The translations under genes were made by a program, and so were the position numbers. Below are positions 1 to 11,813 of a stretch of DNA of 64,000 bases, in pieces (the stretch's first letter is position 1; each line of letters begins with the position of its first letter). Source of the DNA: Trichosporon coremiiforme (lineage: Eukaryota; Basidiomycota; Tremellomycetes; Trichosporonales; Trichosporonaceae). The notes beneath the pieces were generated by a model, which was given only the letters and a program-made list of their open reading frames with translations, did not search any database and was not told the origin of the DNA. Location of the stretch: NCBI GenBank assembly GCA_039545355.1, contig BCJJ01000014.1, forward strand, positions 437,914 to 501,913. The letters run 5' to 3'.

Positions 1-3000
1 GCGTTTCGGAAGAAGCCCGAGCAAATGGCCATGCGCACGCGGTTGTAGTTGGTGCCACACGATACGAGGTCGTGCTTGTATCGATCCATGATGCCGACGA
101 GCTGTTTGCGCACGTTCTGCGCCGTCTTGAGCGCACGAGTGTGGACAAAGTTCTCGAAGCACCACGGGTTGCTAAACTTGGACGCCTTCCAGCCGTTGTA
201 CACCGCAAGGAGGGTGAGAAGGTCTCCCTCGGGCTGATGGAACTTCGCCTTCTTCGCGTCCGCTTGCTGCTGCTTGTCCTTCGGGCGGTAGAAGATCTGA
301 CCACCGGCCTGAAGCATGGACACGATGGTCAGAACCTCCTCGGAACAACCGTAGTCGACAGACTTGATCAACACCTTACACAGCGAGGGGTCGAGAGGGA
401 AGTCGGCCATCTTGCGACCCACCCTGGTGAGGAGACCTTCGTCATCCAGGGCACCGAGGGCGTACAGTTGCTCAAGCGCAGTTAACATGGTAGCTGCGGG
501 CGGCGGGTCCATGAAGTCGAAGTTGATCAGATCGTTGATGCCCATCGCCTTCAGCGTAAGAATCGTGGACGCCAGGTTGGTACGCTGAATCTCAGGAATC
601 GGGTTCGGCAACATCTCGTTGCGGTACGCGATCTCAGTGTACAGGCGGTAGCACTTGCCGGGACCGGTTCGTCCAGCACGGCCGGAACGCTGTCGAGCCT
701 GCGCCTGCGAGATGGGGGTGACGATGAGCGAGTCCATACCCAGCTTGGGGTCGTAGGCGTTCTGCTTGGAGAATCCGGGGTCGATGACGTAGTAAATACC
801 ATCGATGGTGATACTCGTCTCCGCGATGTTGGTCGCAATAACACACTTACGCGCACCCGGAGGTGGCGGGTCGAAGATCTTGGACTGCATCTCCGAAGGC
901 AGAGCGGCGTATACGGGAAGGATGATCAGTTCTGGCACCTGCGGCCCGAGTGCCTTCACTCGTTCGTACAGCACCTCGCAAGCTGTGTCGATCTCTTCTT
1001 GACCAGTCAGGAAGAGCAGAATGTCTCCCGGAGGCTCCATCAGATGGATCTGGAGAATAGTGATGAGCGACGCCTCTAGGTAGTCGGGCTCGGGGTCCTT
1101 CGTGTAAAGGATCTCAACGGGGAACGTTCGTCCGGGGATGGTGAAGATAGGGCATCCCCAGAAGTACGTCGCGAACTTCTCGGCGTCGAGCGTGGCTGAC
1201 GTACAAATCAACTTGAGGTCCGGGCGGCGCTTGCACGCCTTCTTCATCAGACCGAACAGGACGTCGGTGGCAATCGTGCGCTCGTGCGCCTCGTCCAGCA
1301 TGATGACCGAGTAGCGAGACATGTCGGGGTCGATGAGCAGTTCACGCAGCAGCATACCGTCTGTCATGAACTTGATCTTCGTTTCCGGCGACGTCACGTC
1401 CTCGAAACGAACGGTGTAACCGACCTCGGAGCCGAGACGGCATCCAACCTCCTCCGAAACACGCTTGGCGACGGATACAGCGGCGACTCGACGGGGCTGC
1501 GTACATCCAAGCTTGCCGTGCTCCAGCAGACCATCCTCGGCCAGGTACTGGGCGATCTGAGTCGTCTTACCAGATCCCGTGTCTCCGACAACAACGAGAA
1601 TCTGGTTTTCCCGGACAGCCTTCACAAGCTGGTCGCGCAGCTTGTAGACGGGCAGCGAGCGACGCTGCTCAGCAATGCTCATCGTGGTGATTCTGCCGAA
1701 AGTCGTCGACTTGTTTGCCTTCTTCCAAGCAGGCATCTGCTGTTGACGCTGTCCCTGCTGGTTCGTGCGCAAGTCTGCGGCGAACTGTCGGTCGGAAGCC
1801 TGAGCCATAGGGTCCAACCACGGCGTGGCCAGGTTCTTAGCCTCCTTGTCCGCCTGCTCGTTGGCCTCCATGCGACGCATCTCCGCTCTCTCCTTCGCAA
1901 GTTGTCCTCCGGCGAGAGCTGCTCGGTTAAGCGATCCGTCCGGCGCCTTGACGATCTTGACGGGCGAGATGTCGAGCGTGATCTTGGTCTGTCCGGCAAG
2001 GAATGCCGGCTCCTTCTCGGCAACCTCGATGTCGACATCCTCATCGATCTCCGAGTTGTTGTTGGACGCGCTGAAGTCGTCGTCAAGGTCGGGATAGTCA
2101 GCAGCACTGACGGCGCCCGAGGCGATGAGCTGCTTGATCTCGAAACGCTCGGGACTAGTTAACCGCTTAGCGCTGCGCTTCTGGTCCGTCGGCAGCGGGG
2201 TAGAGTGTAAAGGAGCAGCGTTGGCTCCCGTACCCACTCGTGCCGCCATCCTGCGCTGCTCAGCCTCCATCTCCTCTCGCGACTTGACGCGGAGGTGCGG
2301 CGTGTTGTCCTCTCCCGTCTCCTGGTTGACGTCCTTCATGCTGAGACCGAACTTGTTGCCCGTGACCGAAACGACCTTGACCTTGACACGCTGGTTTCTC
2401 CTAACACCTTCGCTCGCGGTCTCCAGTCGGGCACCGGTGATATTCGACACATGGACTAAGCCCTCCTGGTTGCCTGCAACGCCATCGAGGCGGACGAAAG
2501 CTCCAAAGTCGCGCACACCGGTGACGGTACCATTGTAGATCTTGTACAGCACTGGGGCATCATCGAGACCTGGTCGTCCTCTTCGCTCGTCGGACGGAGC
2601 CGGTCGCCCGCCGCGTCCTGCCCAGCCGTTATCTCTGATACCGTAGGCGGCGTCGTCGTCGCGGTCCTGTCGTCGGTCGTCGTCGCGGTCTCGTCCTCTC
2701 CGTTCGTATCCACTGTCGCGGTTGTCGTAGCGCATGCGTTTTCCGCTCGGCTCTCCATCCATGAAGTCGTCGGCTGCAGGTCGGTTCCGTCGCGAAGCCT
2801 TTTCGAGCTCGACCATCGTGTTGTCGAGGGAGAAGTCGTGGTCGACGTCGCGGGCATCCTTGCCGTCGCGGCCACCGAGGTAGGTGTCCTCCGGCTTCAG
2901 CTCCTGGTCCGGCATTGAGAGTCCAGGGAACTTGCGGGCCTTGATCGCCTTCTCGTCGTTGCTCTCTCCGACTTCAGTCTTCCCCTTGCCCGCGGCGGCT

Positions 3001-3319
3001 TTCGCCTTGGCCTTTGCCGCCTTGCGCTTGTACTTCGGGTGCATCGTCGCAATGAGGCGGTCGAGGTTCTTGACAAAGGATTCGGGGAAGTCGGCGCCAA
3101 TCTCCTTCAGCTTCTTCGTGAACTCGTCGACATTTTTGCTCTGCTCGTGAAGCTGTCGCCAGTCAGCTACAAAGACCTCAAGTATCCAGCTCAACTTACC
3201 GCGATGACGAACTCGGCGAGGCTTTTGTCCTGGAGCTTGGTGTGATTGAACAGCTCCTGGGCTACTCGCGAAACAAGCGACAGAAGCTCGAGCTTGTAAA
3301 GCTCCTTGTCAGCTCCCAT
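1..3319 (-). CDS. PRP22: Pre-mRNA-splicing DEAH-box RNA helicase Prp22/DHX8, C-terminus cut off by window edge
   Basis: Spliceosomal ATP-dependent RNA helicase that releases mature mRNA after the second splicing step. Exon 1 is 3200-3319 (40 codons, start [19 protein letters not shown], typical of the family); exon 2 runs from 3152 to beyond base 1. The intron has a GTAAGT donor and a CTGAC branch motif. In order: N-terminal helical region, an Asp/Arg-rich linker, an S1 RNA-binding domain (about 2350-2560), the family-specific [18 protein letters not shown] segment (about 2110-2170), Walker A TGSGKT (about 1570), DEAH at 1284-1295, SAT motif near 1195, QRSGRAGR near 675-700, then helicase-associated and OB-fold sequence ending in CSGFFRN at base 1. 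The S1 domain plus DEAH core separates it from Prp2, Prp16 and Prp43. Roughly the last 100-150 residues lie outside the window. Confidence 0.93.
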
Positions 3320-3542
3320 GATGACGAGGTAGCCTGGGTCTGTTGAACAAGACGAGATTAGAGTGGAGGGATCATCACCAGCTCAGGATCACGAAGTCTG
3401 AGTCTGGTGGCAACAACAGTGCCCGACTTTGCTTCCGCCACGTCATTAAATTTGGCTTATCAATGCATCTTGGCTATGGTGGCTATGTGATTCTCCTATT
3501 AATCGTCTCAACCACTTTTTGTGTTACAAAACAAGAAAATGT

Positions 3543-5566
3543 TTAAGGGATGTCGGTGACACAACCCTGCGAAGCGTCCGTGACGAGCTTGGCGTACTTG
3601 AGGAGGGTGCCCTTGTTGACCTTGAGGGGAGGGGCGACCCACTTCTCCTTACGGCGAGCAAGCTCCTCGTCCGAGACCTCCATGTTGATGGTGTTGGCCT
3701 CGGCATCGATGTTGACGACATCGCCGTCCTGGATGAGGGCGATGGGTCCACCGACCTGAGCCTCGGGGACAACGTGGCCGATAACGAAGCCGTGGGAACC
3801 ACCAGAGAAACGGCCATCAGTGAGACAGGCGACGTCGTAGCCGAGACCGGCACCCATGATGAGCGAGGTAGGCTTGAGCATCTCGGGCATACCGGGTCCA
3901 CCCTTGGGGCCGAGGTAACGGAGGACGACAACAGTCTTCTCGCCCTTCTTGATCGACTTGCTCTCGATGGCCTTGACGAAGTCGTCCTCCTTATCGAAGA
4001 CACGGGCCTTACCGGTGAAGGCGAGACCCTCCTTGCCGGTGATCTTGGCAACGGCACCGCCGGGGGCGAGGTTTCCGCGGAGAATACGGATGTGACCGGT
4101 CTCCTTGATGGGGTCGGAGATGGGGCGGATGACGTCCTGTCCCTCCCACTTGTGGGAGTTCTTCTCGAACCACTCGGCGCAGTTCTCGCCGAGGGTCTTG
4201 CCGGTGACGGTCATGGGGCTGCCGTCCATGAGTCCCTCCTTGATGAGGTAGTGCATGACGGAAGGAGTTCCACCGATGGAGTAAACGTCCTCCATAACGT
4301 ACTTGCCCGAGGGCTTGAGGTCGGCAAGGAAGGGGACGCGGTCCGAGACGCTCTGGAAGTCGTCGATGGTGAGCTCGACGCCGACGGAACGGGCGATGGC
4401 GAGAAGGTGGAGGACGGCGTTGGTCGAACCACCAAGGGCCATGGTGAGGACCATGGCGTTCTCGAAGGCGGTGCGGGTCATGATGTCGCGGGGGAGGATG
4501 TTCTTCTCGAGAAGATTGACCATGGCGTCACCGACCGAGTCACACTCGGCGAGCTTCTCGGGGTACTCGGCGGGGTACGACGAGGATCCGGGGAGGGCCA
4601 TACCGAGAGCCTCAGTAGCCGAAGCCATGGTGTTGGCAGTGTACATGCCACCGCAGGCACCGGGGCCGGGGCAAGCGTGACGGATAGTCTGGGCACGAGT
4701 AGCCTCAGCCTCCTCAGTCTCGCCCTCCTGGAGGTAGCGGCCGTAAGCCTGGAAGGCGGAGACAATGTCGAGGGTCTCGAGGGGCTTGCCGGTGTCACCA
4801 CCGCCGCAGTGGCCGGGACGAATGGTTCCACCGTAAACCATGAGACCGGGGCGGTTCAGACGGCCGAGGGCCATGAGGGTTCCGGGCATGTTCTTGTCAC
4901 ATCCGGGGAGAACGACCATACCGTCCAGCCAGTGACCACCAGCAGCAGTCTCAACGGAGTCGGCGATCAGGTCACGCGACTGGAGGGAGTAGGACACTAC
5001 GAGTCAGCTAAAAAGACAGAATTCGGACAGCTAAAAGGATGGAAGCTCACTTCCAGTGGTACCCATCGAGATACCGTCGGAAACACCGACGGTGCCGAAC
5101 TGGTATCCAGTGACACCCGCACGGGTGAGCGACTTCTTGACACGCTGGCCAAGGTAGAGAATGTGGCGGTTGCATCTGCGAAGGTTAGTGCTATGATCGC
5201 TCGGGGCGTCGGTGTACTAACGGGTTACCCTCGTACCTGTGGAAAGTCAGTTTGCGTTCCCCGATCACATCGCGCCCATGATGCATTCCACTTACCAGAC
5301 AGAGGCGACACCGACCATGGGCTTGGCCAGGTCCTCGATGGAGTCGATACCCTCAGTGGCGTAGAGCATAGCCTGTCTGTCAGCGCTGCGTGTCGGCGAC
5401 GGCGTTTACCCACCTGGGAGGCACCCTGAGACTTGGGCTCCGTGATAGTCTTGGAGTACCTGTTGAGGCCGCCCTTCATCATGTTGCAAGCGGAGGAGGA
5501 CATCTGGCGAGCACAAGTAGCGGATCGCTGGTTAGCGCGGAGCGCGGCGGAGGAACAGCCGAGCAT
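3543..5566 (-). CDS. ILV3: Dihydroxy-acid dehydratase, mitochondrial
   Basis: Fe-S enzyme of valine, isoleucine and pantothenate synthesis; converts 2,3-dihydroxy-isovalerate to 2-ketoisovalerate in mitochondria. Five exons: 5414-5566, 5296-5372, 5222-5236, 5051-5175, 3543-4996; 607 aa. The start at 5566 is the first in-frame ATG and gives an Arg/Ser/Ala-rich presequence without acidic residues ([15 protein letters not shown]...). Expected cluster cysteines are seen in [12 protein letters not shown] and [12 protein letters not shown], together with [13 protein letters not shown] and TDGRFSGG. Exon 3 is only 15 nt (encodes YEGNP) and lies directly before the exon carrying the first cluster Cys; without it the conserved VASVWYEGNPCN cannot be made. 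A 636-aa open frame on the opposite strand is a composition shadow. Divergent from COG8. Confidence 0.96.
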
Positions 5567-5960
5567 GATAGAATATGTTGGGGAGACAACAGACGACAGA
5601 CGATGACGGGGAACGTAAGTAGTCAATGGAGTCTATGGCGTTCGCCGACTTTTGCAAGGGTAACTCGAATAACCGCTCTACTCACCCGCATCACTTCAGG
5701 CTGTCGACGGCTCCATGAACAAATCAGGACTGCCTCGAATGTGGACTCCATTAGGCGGGGTTCCCCGTGATTTAGGCGTCCCATCTGACCCGTGACTGCT
5801 CTCGGCCGATATCGGTCCGTTAGGCGTGCATCGCCATCTTACGCGTCACCGATCATCGATGCACGATCTGATCGCCGAGGCGCCGTGCTGGACATCGGAC
5901 TCGGACGACAACAACAACCGTCTACCTAACACCTACTCCCCTCTCGCACCTATCGCAAAC
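5567..5960. promoter_or_regulatory. Shared divergent promoter ILV3 / COG8
   Basis: A 394-bp interval between the two start codons holds both promoters and leaders. I see no clear TATA box and no other gene. The 40 bases before the COG8 ATG are pyrimidine-rich (ccctctcgcacctatcgc), as is common before start codons in these fungi. Confidence 0.5.
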
Positions 5961-8765
5961 ATGGAGGAGGCTACGGGTGAGTAACACGGCCTACAACACC
6001 TTGGAGTCCGCCGCGGCGTTAGCTAACTCGCAGAACCAGCACCATCGCTGGTCGACCTCCTCCAGTCGACAGCCCAAGATCGGCATGAGCCGGTCCCGGA
6101 CTTCTCGTCACCCGCCGCATCGGGCTACCTGGACCAGCTGCTGTCACTGCCTCTGAAGTCGCTCCTGGACGAGGCTACTGTCATCTCATCCGAGGCCGCC
6201 GGCGTCGAGACCGAGCTCACCAACCTGTGCTTCCGGGAGTATCCAACGTTCATCTCCGTCCACAAGTGCTCCTCGGCCGTGACTTCGGCCTTCGATGACT
6301 TCTCGAGCTCACTCGGTAAGCTCCTCGATGCAGTTCCAGCTCTCGAGGATGAGTGCAGGACGTTCGTCAAGTCTACGAAGAGCGTGCAGGACGCACGCAG
6401 CAAGGCTCTCCTCGTGCAGGAACATCAGGACAAGCTGTTCGACTTGCTCGAGATTCCCCAGCTCATGGACACCTGCGTCCGGAACGGATATTACCAGGAG
6501 GCTCTGGAGCTGAGTGCGCACGCCTCCTCGCTCAGCAAGCGTTACCCCGGCGTCGAGCTCGTGCAGGACGTATCCAGGGAGGTCGAGGCGGTGCTTCAGG
6601 TCATGGTTGCGCAGCTACTCGCCCTTCTCCGTGAACCGATCAAGCTGCCCTCGCTTATTAAGACGGTCGGCTACCTGCGACGACTCGGAAGTGTTGAGGA
6701 GACAGAGCTCGGCCTCGTCTTCCTCGTGTCACGGTTATCGAACTTCCGCGCGCACCAGCTGCTGCTCGAGGGCGACCGCGGCGACCCTGTCCGCTACGTG
6801 CGCAAGTACGTGGATTTGTTCCGCGAGCACGTCTTCGACATCATCTCGCAGTTCACGACAATCTTCCTCGAGTCATCCTCCCCCTCGCCCGCGGCGGCGT
6901 CGCACCTCGCTTCATTTGTGGGGCAGTGCGTTGACGACCTCGTCCAGCTCGTGGGCGAGTACGTGCCGAAAATGACGCACGACGCGGCGTCCCTCTCCTC
7001 TATTCTCGTGCAGCTAGGCTACTGCTCGCTTGCGTTCGCGCGTGTCGGACTCGACTTTGCCTCTCTCGTGACTGAACCCTTTAACGAAGCGGTCAGCACG
7101 GCGTACGCGCAGGCGCTGGAGGAGGGAGCGTCGGCTCTGACGACAACGCTGAAGGATGCGGCGAAGAGCGTCGGCAGCCAGACGGCCTTGGTCATTGCGG
7201 GCGAGTATGTTCCGGCTCTGCTTGCTCAGGCCAACCCGTTAGACTGGATCAAGTGGGGTGGGAGCTACGAGCAGCTCCCGAGTGAGCTGTCGCGCCTTCC
7301 GCCCCTAGCGATGCTGGTGAACGCCCACCTGTCGGCTTTGAACAGTCTCCGTCTCCTGGCTCCATTGCATCTCTACCCGGTACTGGCGGGCGTGCAGTCC
7401 ACCTCACTGCTGTCTTGCACACATGCGCTGGCACAGTACGTGCGCGGCGTGGTCGCGCTCGCGGACGCCGAGAAGGGCCAGAGGGCGCAGCTCCTGCGGC
7501 GGACTGAGCGCGAGCTCTCGCCCGAAGAGCGCAAGCAGCGTCGTAAGGAGACGCAGTGGGTGTGTGTTGCGCTTGCGGACAGCTGGATCCGTATTGTCTG
7601 TCCACTGCTCGCGAACGCACTCGAGAAGGGCGTGTACGACGGCGCCATGCCGGCCGAGTCTAGTCCGGCTCTGAAAGAGGCGCTTGACACACTGCAGGCG
7701 TGGGTTGATGATCAGATCGATAATCACATGGGTGGCACGCCGTCGCCGCGCAAGTCTAGGGAAGCGGAGCGGCCACCGTCGCCTGAGAAGAAGGTGGAGA
7801 TGGAGGAGGAGCCCGTTCCGACAGAAGAAGAGATTGCGGCTCTGGAAAGCAAAGTTGCTTCGCTGGTCAAGGCGCCGTCACCTGTCAAGACGCCAGAGCT
7901 CGTCATGGAGACAAAAGACAAGCCTGCCGCAGACCAGCCTCAAACCGTTGCCGAGCCTGCACCCGCTGAGCCGAAGGCTGAGCCCCCTGTCGAGGAGAAG
8001 GAAGCGCCGGAGGACGACGCTCCAACCGAAACCGCCCCCCTCCCGGATGCCACCGCTGAGGAACCTTCCCCCACATCCGACGTTGCGCCGGTGTCTACGG
8101 AGAAGTCCGACGAGCCGACAGCAAACGATCCCGTCGACGCATCACCACCAGCGGAGCCGGATGCTGCCCCCGCTGCAATGGATACACAGGGCGTAGCGAA
8201 GGCTGACGCCGATCCGATCGGCGCAGCCAGTGCTGCGGCTAGTGCTGCGGCAGTGGGTTCCAGTACTTCCGACGATCACGCTCCTGAGGTACCGCCCGAG
8301 GCGGCCGAGGATGGCGCAGTCGCATCTGCGACATCTGCGACAGAGAAGGACGATGAAACAAGCGTTCCTGTCGCTCCTGATGCTCCTGTGTCTCCTGCGG
8401 CGCGCGCGGCGGCGTCAGATTCCGCAGATCACGCGGATCCTTCGGATCTTGGTCAGAAGGGTCAGGACGTGCAGGATGACAAGCCTGCGTCCGAGGAGCC
8501 AACCGCTGAGGAGCCTGTGGAGGCTACGGAGGGTGCCAAGGGTACGGAAAGCGCCGAGGGGAAGACGTCACAGAGTGACAACGCACCTCCACCCAACTCC
8601 TCCTCCGCTGTCGCCGCCAAGGACGAAGCGGATACGCCTGCCGCTGAGGACGACACGGATGCTAAGGACCTCGATGCCGCACCCGAAACCGCCCCTCAGC
8701 CCACTGCTACTACTGGCGGAGGAGGAGGGGGCAAGAAGAAGAAGAAGAACAAGAAGAAGAAGTAG
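5961..8765 (+). CDS. COG8: Conserved oligomeric Golgi complex subunit 8 with long acidic, Lys-tailed extension
   Basis: Peripheral Golgi tethering-complex subunit (Dor1 family) in retrograde vesicle traffic. Two exons: 5961-5976 (16 nt) and 6034-8765; 915 aa. The intron has a GTGAGT donor and CTAAC branch motif. The first ~360 residues match the Cog8 pattern (SGYLDQLLSLPLKSLL, LFDLLEIPQLMDTCVRNGYY, EALELSAHASSL, IKLPSLIKTVGYLRRLG). From about residue 500 the protein becomes a ~400-residue Ala/Pro/Glu/Asp/Ser-rich disordered tail, ending in a Gly run and then mostly lysines (KKKKKNKKKK). This makes it longer than typical family members of about 600 aa. Reading frame and base composition stay continuous into the tail, so it is not an obvious frameshift. 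Golgi role comes from the family; the role of the tail is unknown. Confidence 0.9.
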
Positions 8766-9476
8766 AGCCACCCGGTTAGTCGATCGGACCTAGCGGACAA
8801 ACCATCTGTAGAATCACACCCATCTTTAGACAGCACCCCAATGTTTAATGTAACTTTTGCCATGACCGAAACGATCCAGTGTTCCAGAGATCCATTGGTC
8901 CGGTCTACGTCTCCGCGTGCGCCGCGAAACCGCGGAATGGGCTCCGACACAATCTCGGGAACAATGTTTCTGAGACACGTTTTCGGGCATGTCTCTTGAG
9001 ACACGACTTTTGGGACATGTTTTTGCATCGATAGATTAACACGAAAAAAGACAAAGCATATATGATGGATTGTTGCGAGTTTGGAGGATGGAAGCACTTC
9101 AGAATGACCAGAAATGACCGTGCGGAGGTTGGGGCTTGAGTAGGCGCAGATGAATGTATGGGTTGCCGAATGCGATGAGTCGTCCGAACACGCTCAAGGG
9201 CTCATGGGAGCTTGATGAGAGCCCCATGAGCCTGAGCACACGGCCGGACGTACATGTTGACGGTAGGCGGGGAATTACATACACTTGGCTTCTTTGACTC
9301 GGCTTGTATTACTTGCACACATCGTTCGTGGAGATTGTTCGGTTCACCTGGCCATCCTACTGCGTGAATGCCTACGCCCGCGGTGGCGCTCCAGCTGCAG
9401 CATATACCCCTTCAGTCTTCGTGACTTGCGTAGCGTAGCGAGAACGTTGTGAGTCGAATCCGGGACCAGCCTCAGA
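8766..9476. other. Intergenic, convergent COG8 / SHO1 3' ends
   Basis: No supported gene; short open frames here lack codon bias or start context. About 8963-9025 contains an imperfect direct repeat (two copies of a gagacacg...ttt..gg.catg pattern about 30 bp apart) in the downstream region of COG8. Confidence 0.55.
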
Positions 9477-10651
9477 TCACAGCAGAGTGAGGTAGTTGGA
9501 AGGGGCAATCTGCCATGTCAGCTTTCCGAACGGCTTTTGTCAGCTTGGTTCACTCACTCCAACTTGTCCAGCGGGCGTGCGGACCTGGTACCATTTTCCA
9601 GTCGTGTCCACAACGTCGAGGACATCGCCCTTGGCGAATGACACCTCGTTAGGGTCATCCGGCGAGGCGGAGTACGCGTAGTTCGCCCTGCACGTCAGTC
9701 GTCTATCCACACAGCCACGCCTGTGTGTCCCAGATCCCCTGTCGGATCCCGCGCCGGATCCGCACTCACCTCGCTTTATGCCTGAACTGCGGCTCGCCAC
9801 CGGGTCCAGACTGCGCCGACTGGCCAGAGACGCTGTGCGAGTCCATGACTTCACGGACTGGCGGAGCAGCACCCATCTGAGGAGCTTTCTGCGGCGATTG
9901 GGCCATGCCGTTCATGGGCGACGAGTAGCCGTTGTCCATCATGTACCGTCCGTTCGTGGTGCCGAGGTCGTGGCCAACCATTCCGCGGTCGGCGGCGCCG
10001 TTCCTAAGGCCGACAGACTCCGCTCCGTAGCCGCCCATGTCGGTCATCTGCGCAGAGCGGCGAGCACCTCCGTAACTGGCTCCACCCCAGTTGCTACCCA
10101 GGATGTCGCCGAGGAAAGTGCCGTCCTCCGAAGTCAGGTAGAAGAGCCAGACCATCTGCAATCGTCAGCTGAGTCTCTCGATGCTTGAAGTTACCCACGT
10201 CCACGATGGCCAGAATGAGCCAGCCAACAGCCATGGCAATGTAGCTACCATCCTTGGCGTAAATACCACCGTTAGTGCCAGTTACGGCGTAGATCAAGCT
10301 GATGGCGCCGAAGATGGAAAGCTGCAGGCGGTAGTGGACCACACCGTCGCTGAGAGCAGCAAGCCTGTGTAGAGATCAGTATCTGCCAGGCGTGTGGTGG
10401 TGCAATCAACATACAGGAAGAAGATGATGACAAACCTGCAATGTCAGCTCGTAAGTCTCCCCGAAAGCTCACAGTTGAACCCAGATGCCGAACCAAACGG
10501 TGCCAACGGCAGTGCCATGGCCCTTGAAGTGAGCCTCAGCAGCACACTGTCCTGCGAATGCAATGACCCAGGCCGGGATGGCAAGGGCAAAGGTGGCTAG
10601 TAACACCGGCTGGCGGGCAATGCCTCCAAAGTCGAGGCCACCGTTGAGCAT
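9477..10651 (-). CDS. SHO1: Sho1-type osmosensor, four membrane spans plus SH3
   Basis: Plasma-membrane adaptor/osmosensor of the HOG MAPK pathway. Six exons: 10473-10651, 10415-10435 (21 nt), 10199-10364, 9770-10155, 9558-9687, 9477-9509; 304 aa. Four hydrophobic segments fill residues ~12-120 (PVLLATFALAIPAWVIAFAG; LFVIIFFLLAALSDGVV; LSIFGAISLIYAVTG; MAVGWLILAIVDMVWLFYLT), followed by a Gly/Met/Asn-rich linker and a C-terminal SH3 domain: ANYAYSASPDDPNEVSFAKG, WYQVRTPAGQVG and IAPSNYLTLL. The SH3 end is on its own last exon; without splicing it would terminate as VSEPS and lose the conserved PSNY. Exon 2 is a microexon inside the second membrane span. Topology and SH3 position match the family; length is normal. 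Confidence 0.92.
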
Positions 10652-11813
10652 GGCTGGAATGGGGCTCGAGATCGAGGCTTGGCGAGGCGTTCAAGCGATG
10701 GAGAGAAGACACGAAGGTCTCGAGCTTTGAGCGGGAGAGAAGGTGGAAAGAAGGGGAGGGAGGGGCGAAAAAGCGAAATGAAGGGTCCACAGGCGGACGG
10801 GCGTAGGGACACTCGGGAGGGGGCAGCGCAGGCGAGAAACAGTGAGGATGGACAAGCGACGCCGAGTGCTGAGGTGACGACGAGAAGATGGATGGATGAA
10901 GGTGTTGAAGAACGAGAGCTTCTCGAGGATACGAGGATGAGTGTTTGAAGCTGAAAGCTGAAACGCGAGATGCTGGGTCCTATTCGTGTTATGATTCCAG
11001 TCTGATGCTTCCCGATTTTAACCTTAGCTCCTGACATTGTCACTTTGTTGGAGAAGGGTCGAGGGGCTCTGATTTCCCCGTCAGACACCAGCTCCTCCAT
11101 CCCGCCTTTTTCATGTCTTCACCAGTGCATCGTTGCTCCTGTGACTACGGGGTACGCCACACCGTCATGGTGTTGTTTTGCGCTGGATCTGATGCATGGA
11201 TGGGAAGCATGAGATCATGAGACTTTTCCTTTCATCATGTTTGGTTCAGGTGAGGGTGAAAAGTGCTCTCACATGCGTGATGGCTTGGTGGGTGCTATGG
11301 GTCTAGGAGGGCTAGGTGCATGGTGCATGCACTGGGCGCACTGGCGCGCACCGGCTCGACGTGTCAAGCCAACCGCGTCGTCGCGCCGGTCGCGGTCTCG
11401 CGTCTTTTCCTGGAAGCTTGAAATTGATTCCTTGGGCTCACCCGGGGCTCGACGGTCTGAGGGCGCGCGCGGTGGCCCAGGGCAACGTCAGGGAGTCCGA
11501 GGCTTCCCCTTTTTCCCATGTACACGCGCAGCAGCCCCTTCCCTCTCACGTAGTGCTGTCTAGCTGTATAGCTGTCTCGCTCCCTGCCCCCGTCCGCTAG
11601 CGCTGCCAACAGTGAGGCACCTGAGATGGGTGATCGAATTTGATCCCGTCGCCACTCATGTTGACGAGCACTCGTCCGACTGTGGAGGGGCCAGTTAACT
11701 GCATACAGCGACGATATCGTCATTGACGTCCCAATCTTATCTGACACAACACAATCATCGTCGTACCATCAACAATGCTCGGGACGGAACACGACGGCTA
11801 CTGAAGATTCAAC
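10652..11813. promoter_or_regulatory. Divergent intergenic region SHO1 / ATG14
   Basis: 1.16 kb between divergent start codons. Bases 10660-10980 are strongly purine-rich on the plus strand (pyrimidine-rich on the SHO1 sense strand), consistent with a long SHO1 leader. Open frames here, including one of 167 codons on the minus strand at 10597-11100, overlap SHO1 exon 1 or have low-complexity Ser/Pro content and are not accepted as genes. Confidence 0.45.

Noticed and set aside
3519..5429. 636-codon open frame on the plus strand opposite ILV3
   Set aside because: Repetitive Gly/Asp/Glu/Leu translation typical of the antisense of a codon-biased GC3-rich gene; ILV3 on the other strand has all catalytic motifs.
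10597..11100. 167-codon minus-strand frame upstream of SHO1
   Set aside because: Ser/Pro-rich reading of the SHO1 leader that overlaps SHO1 exon 1 in another frame.
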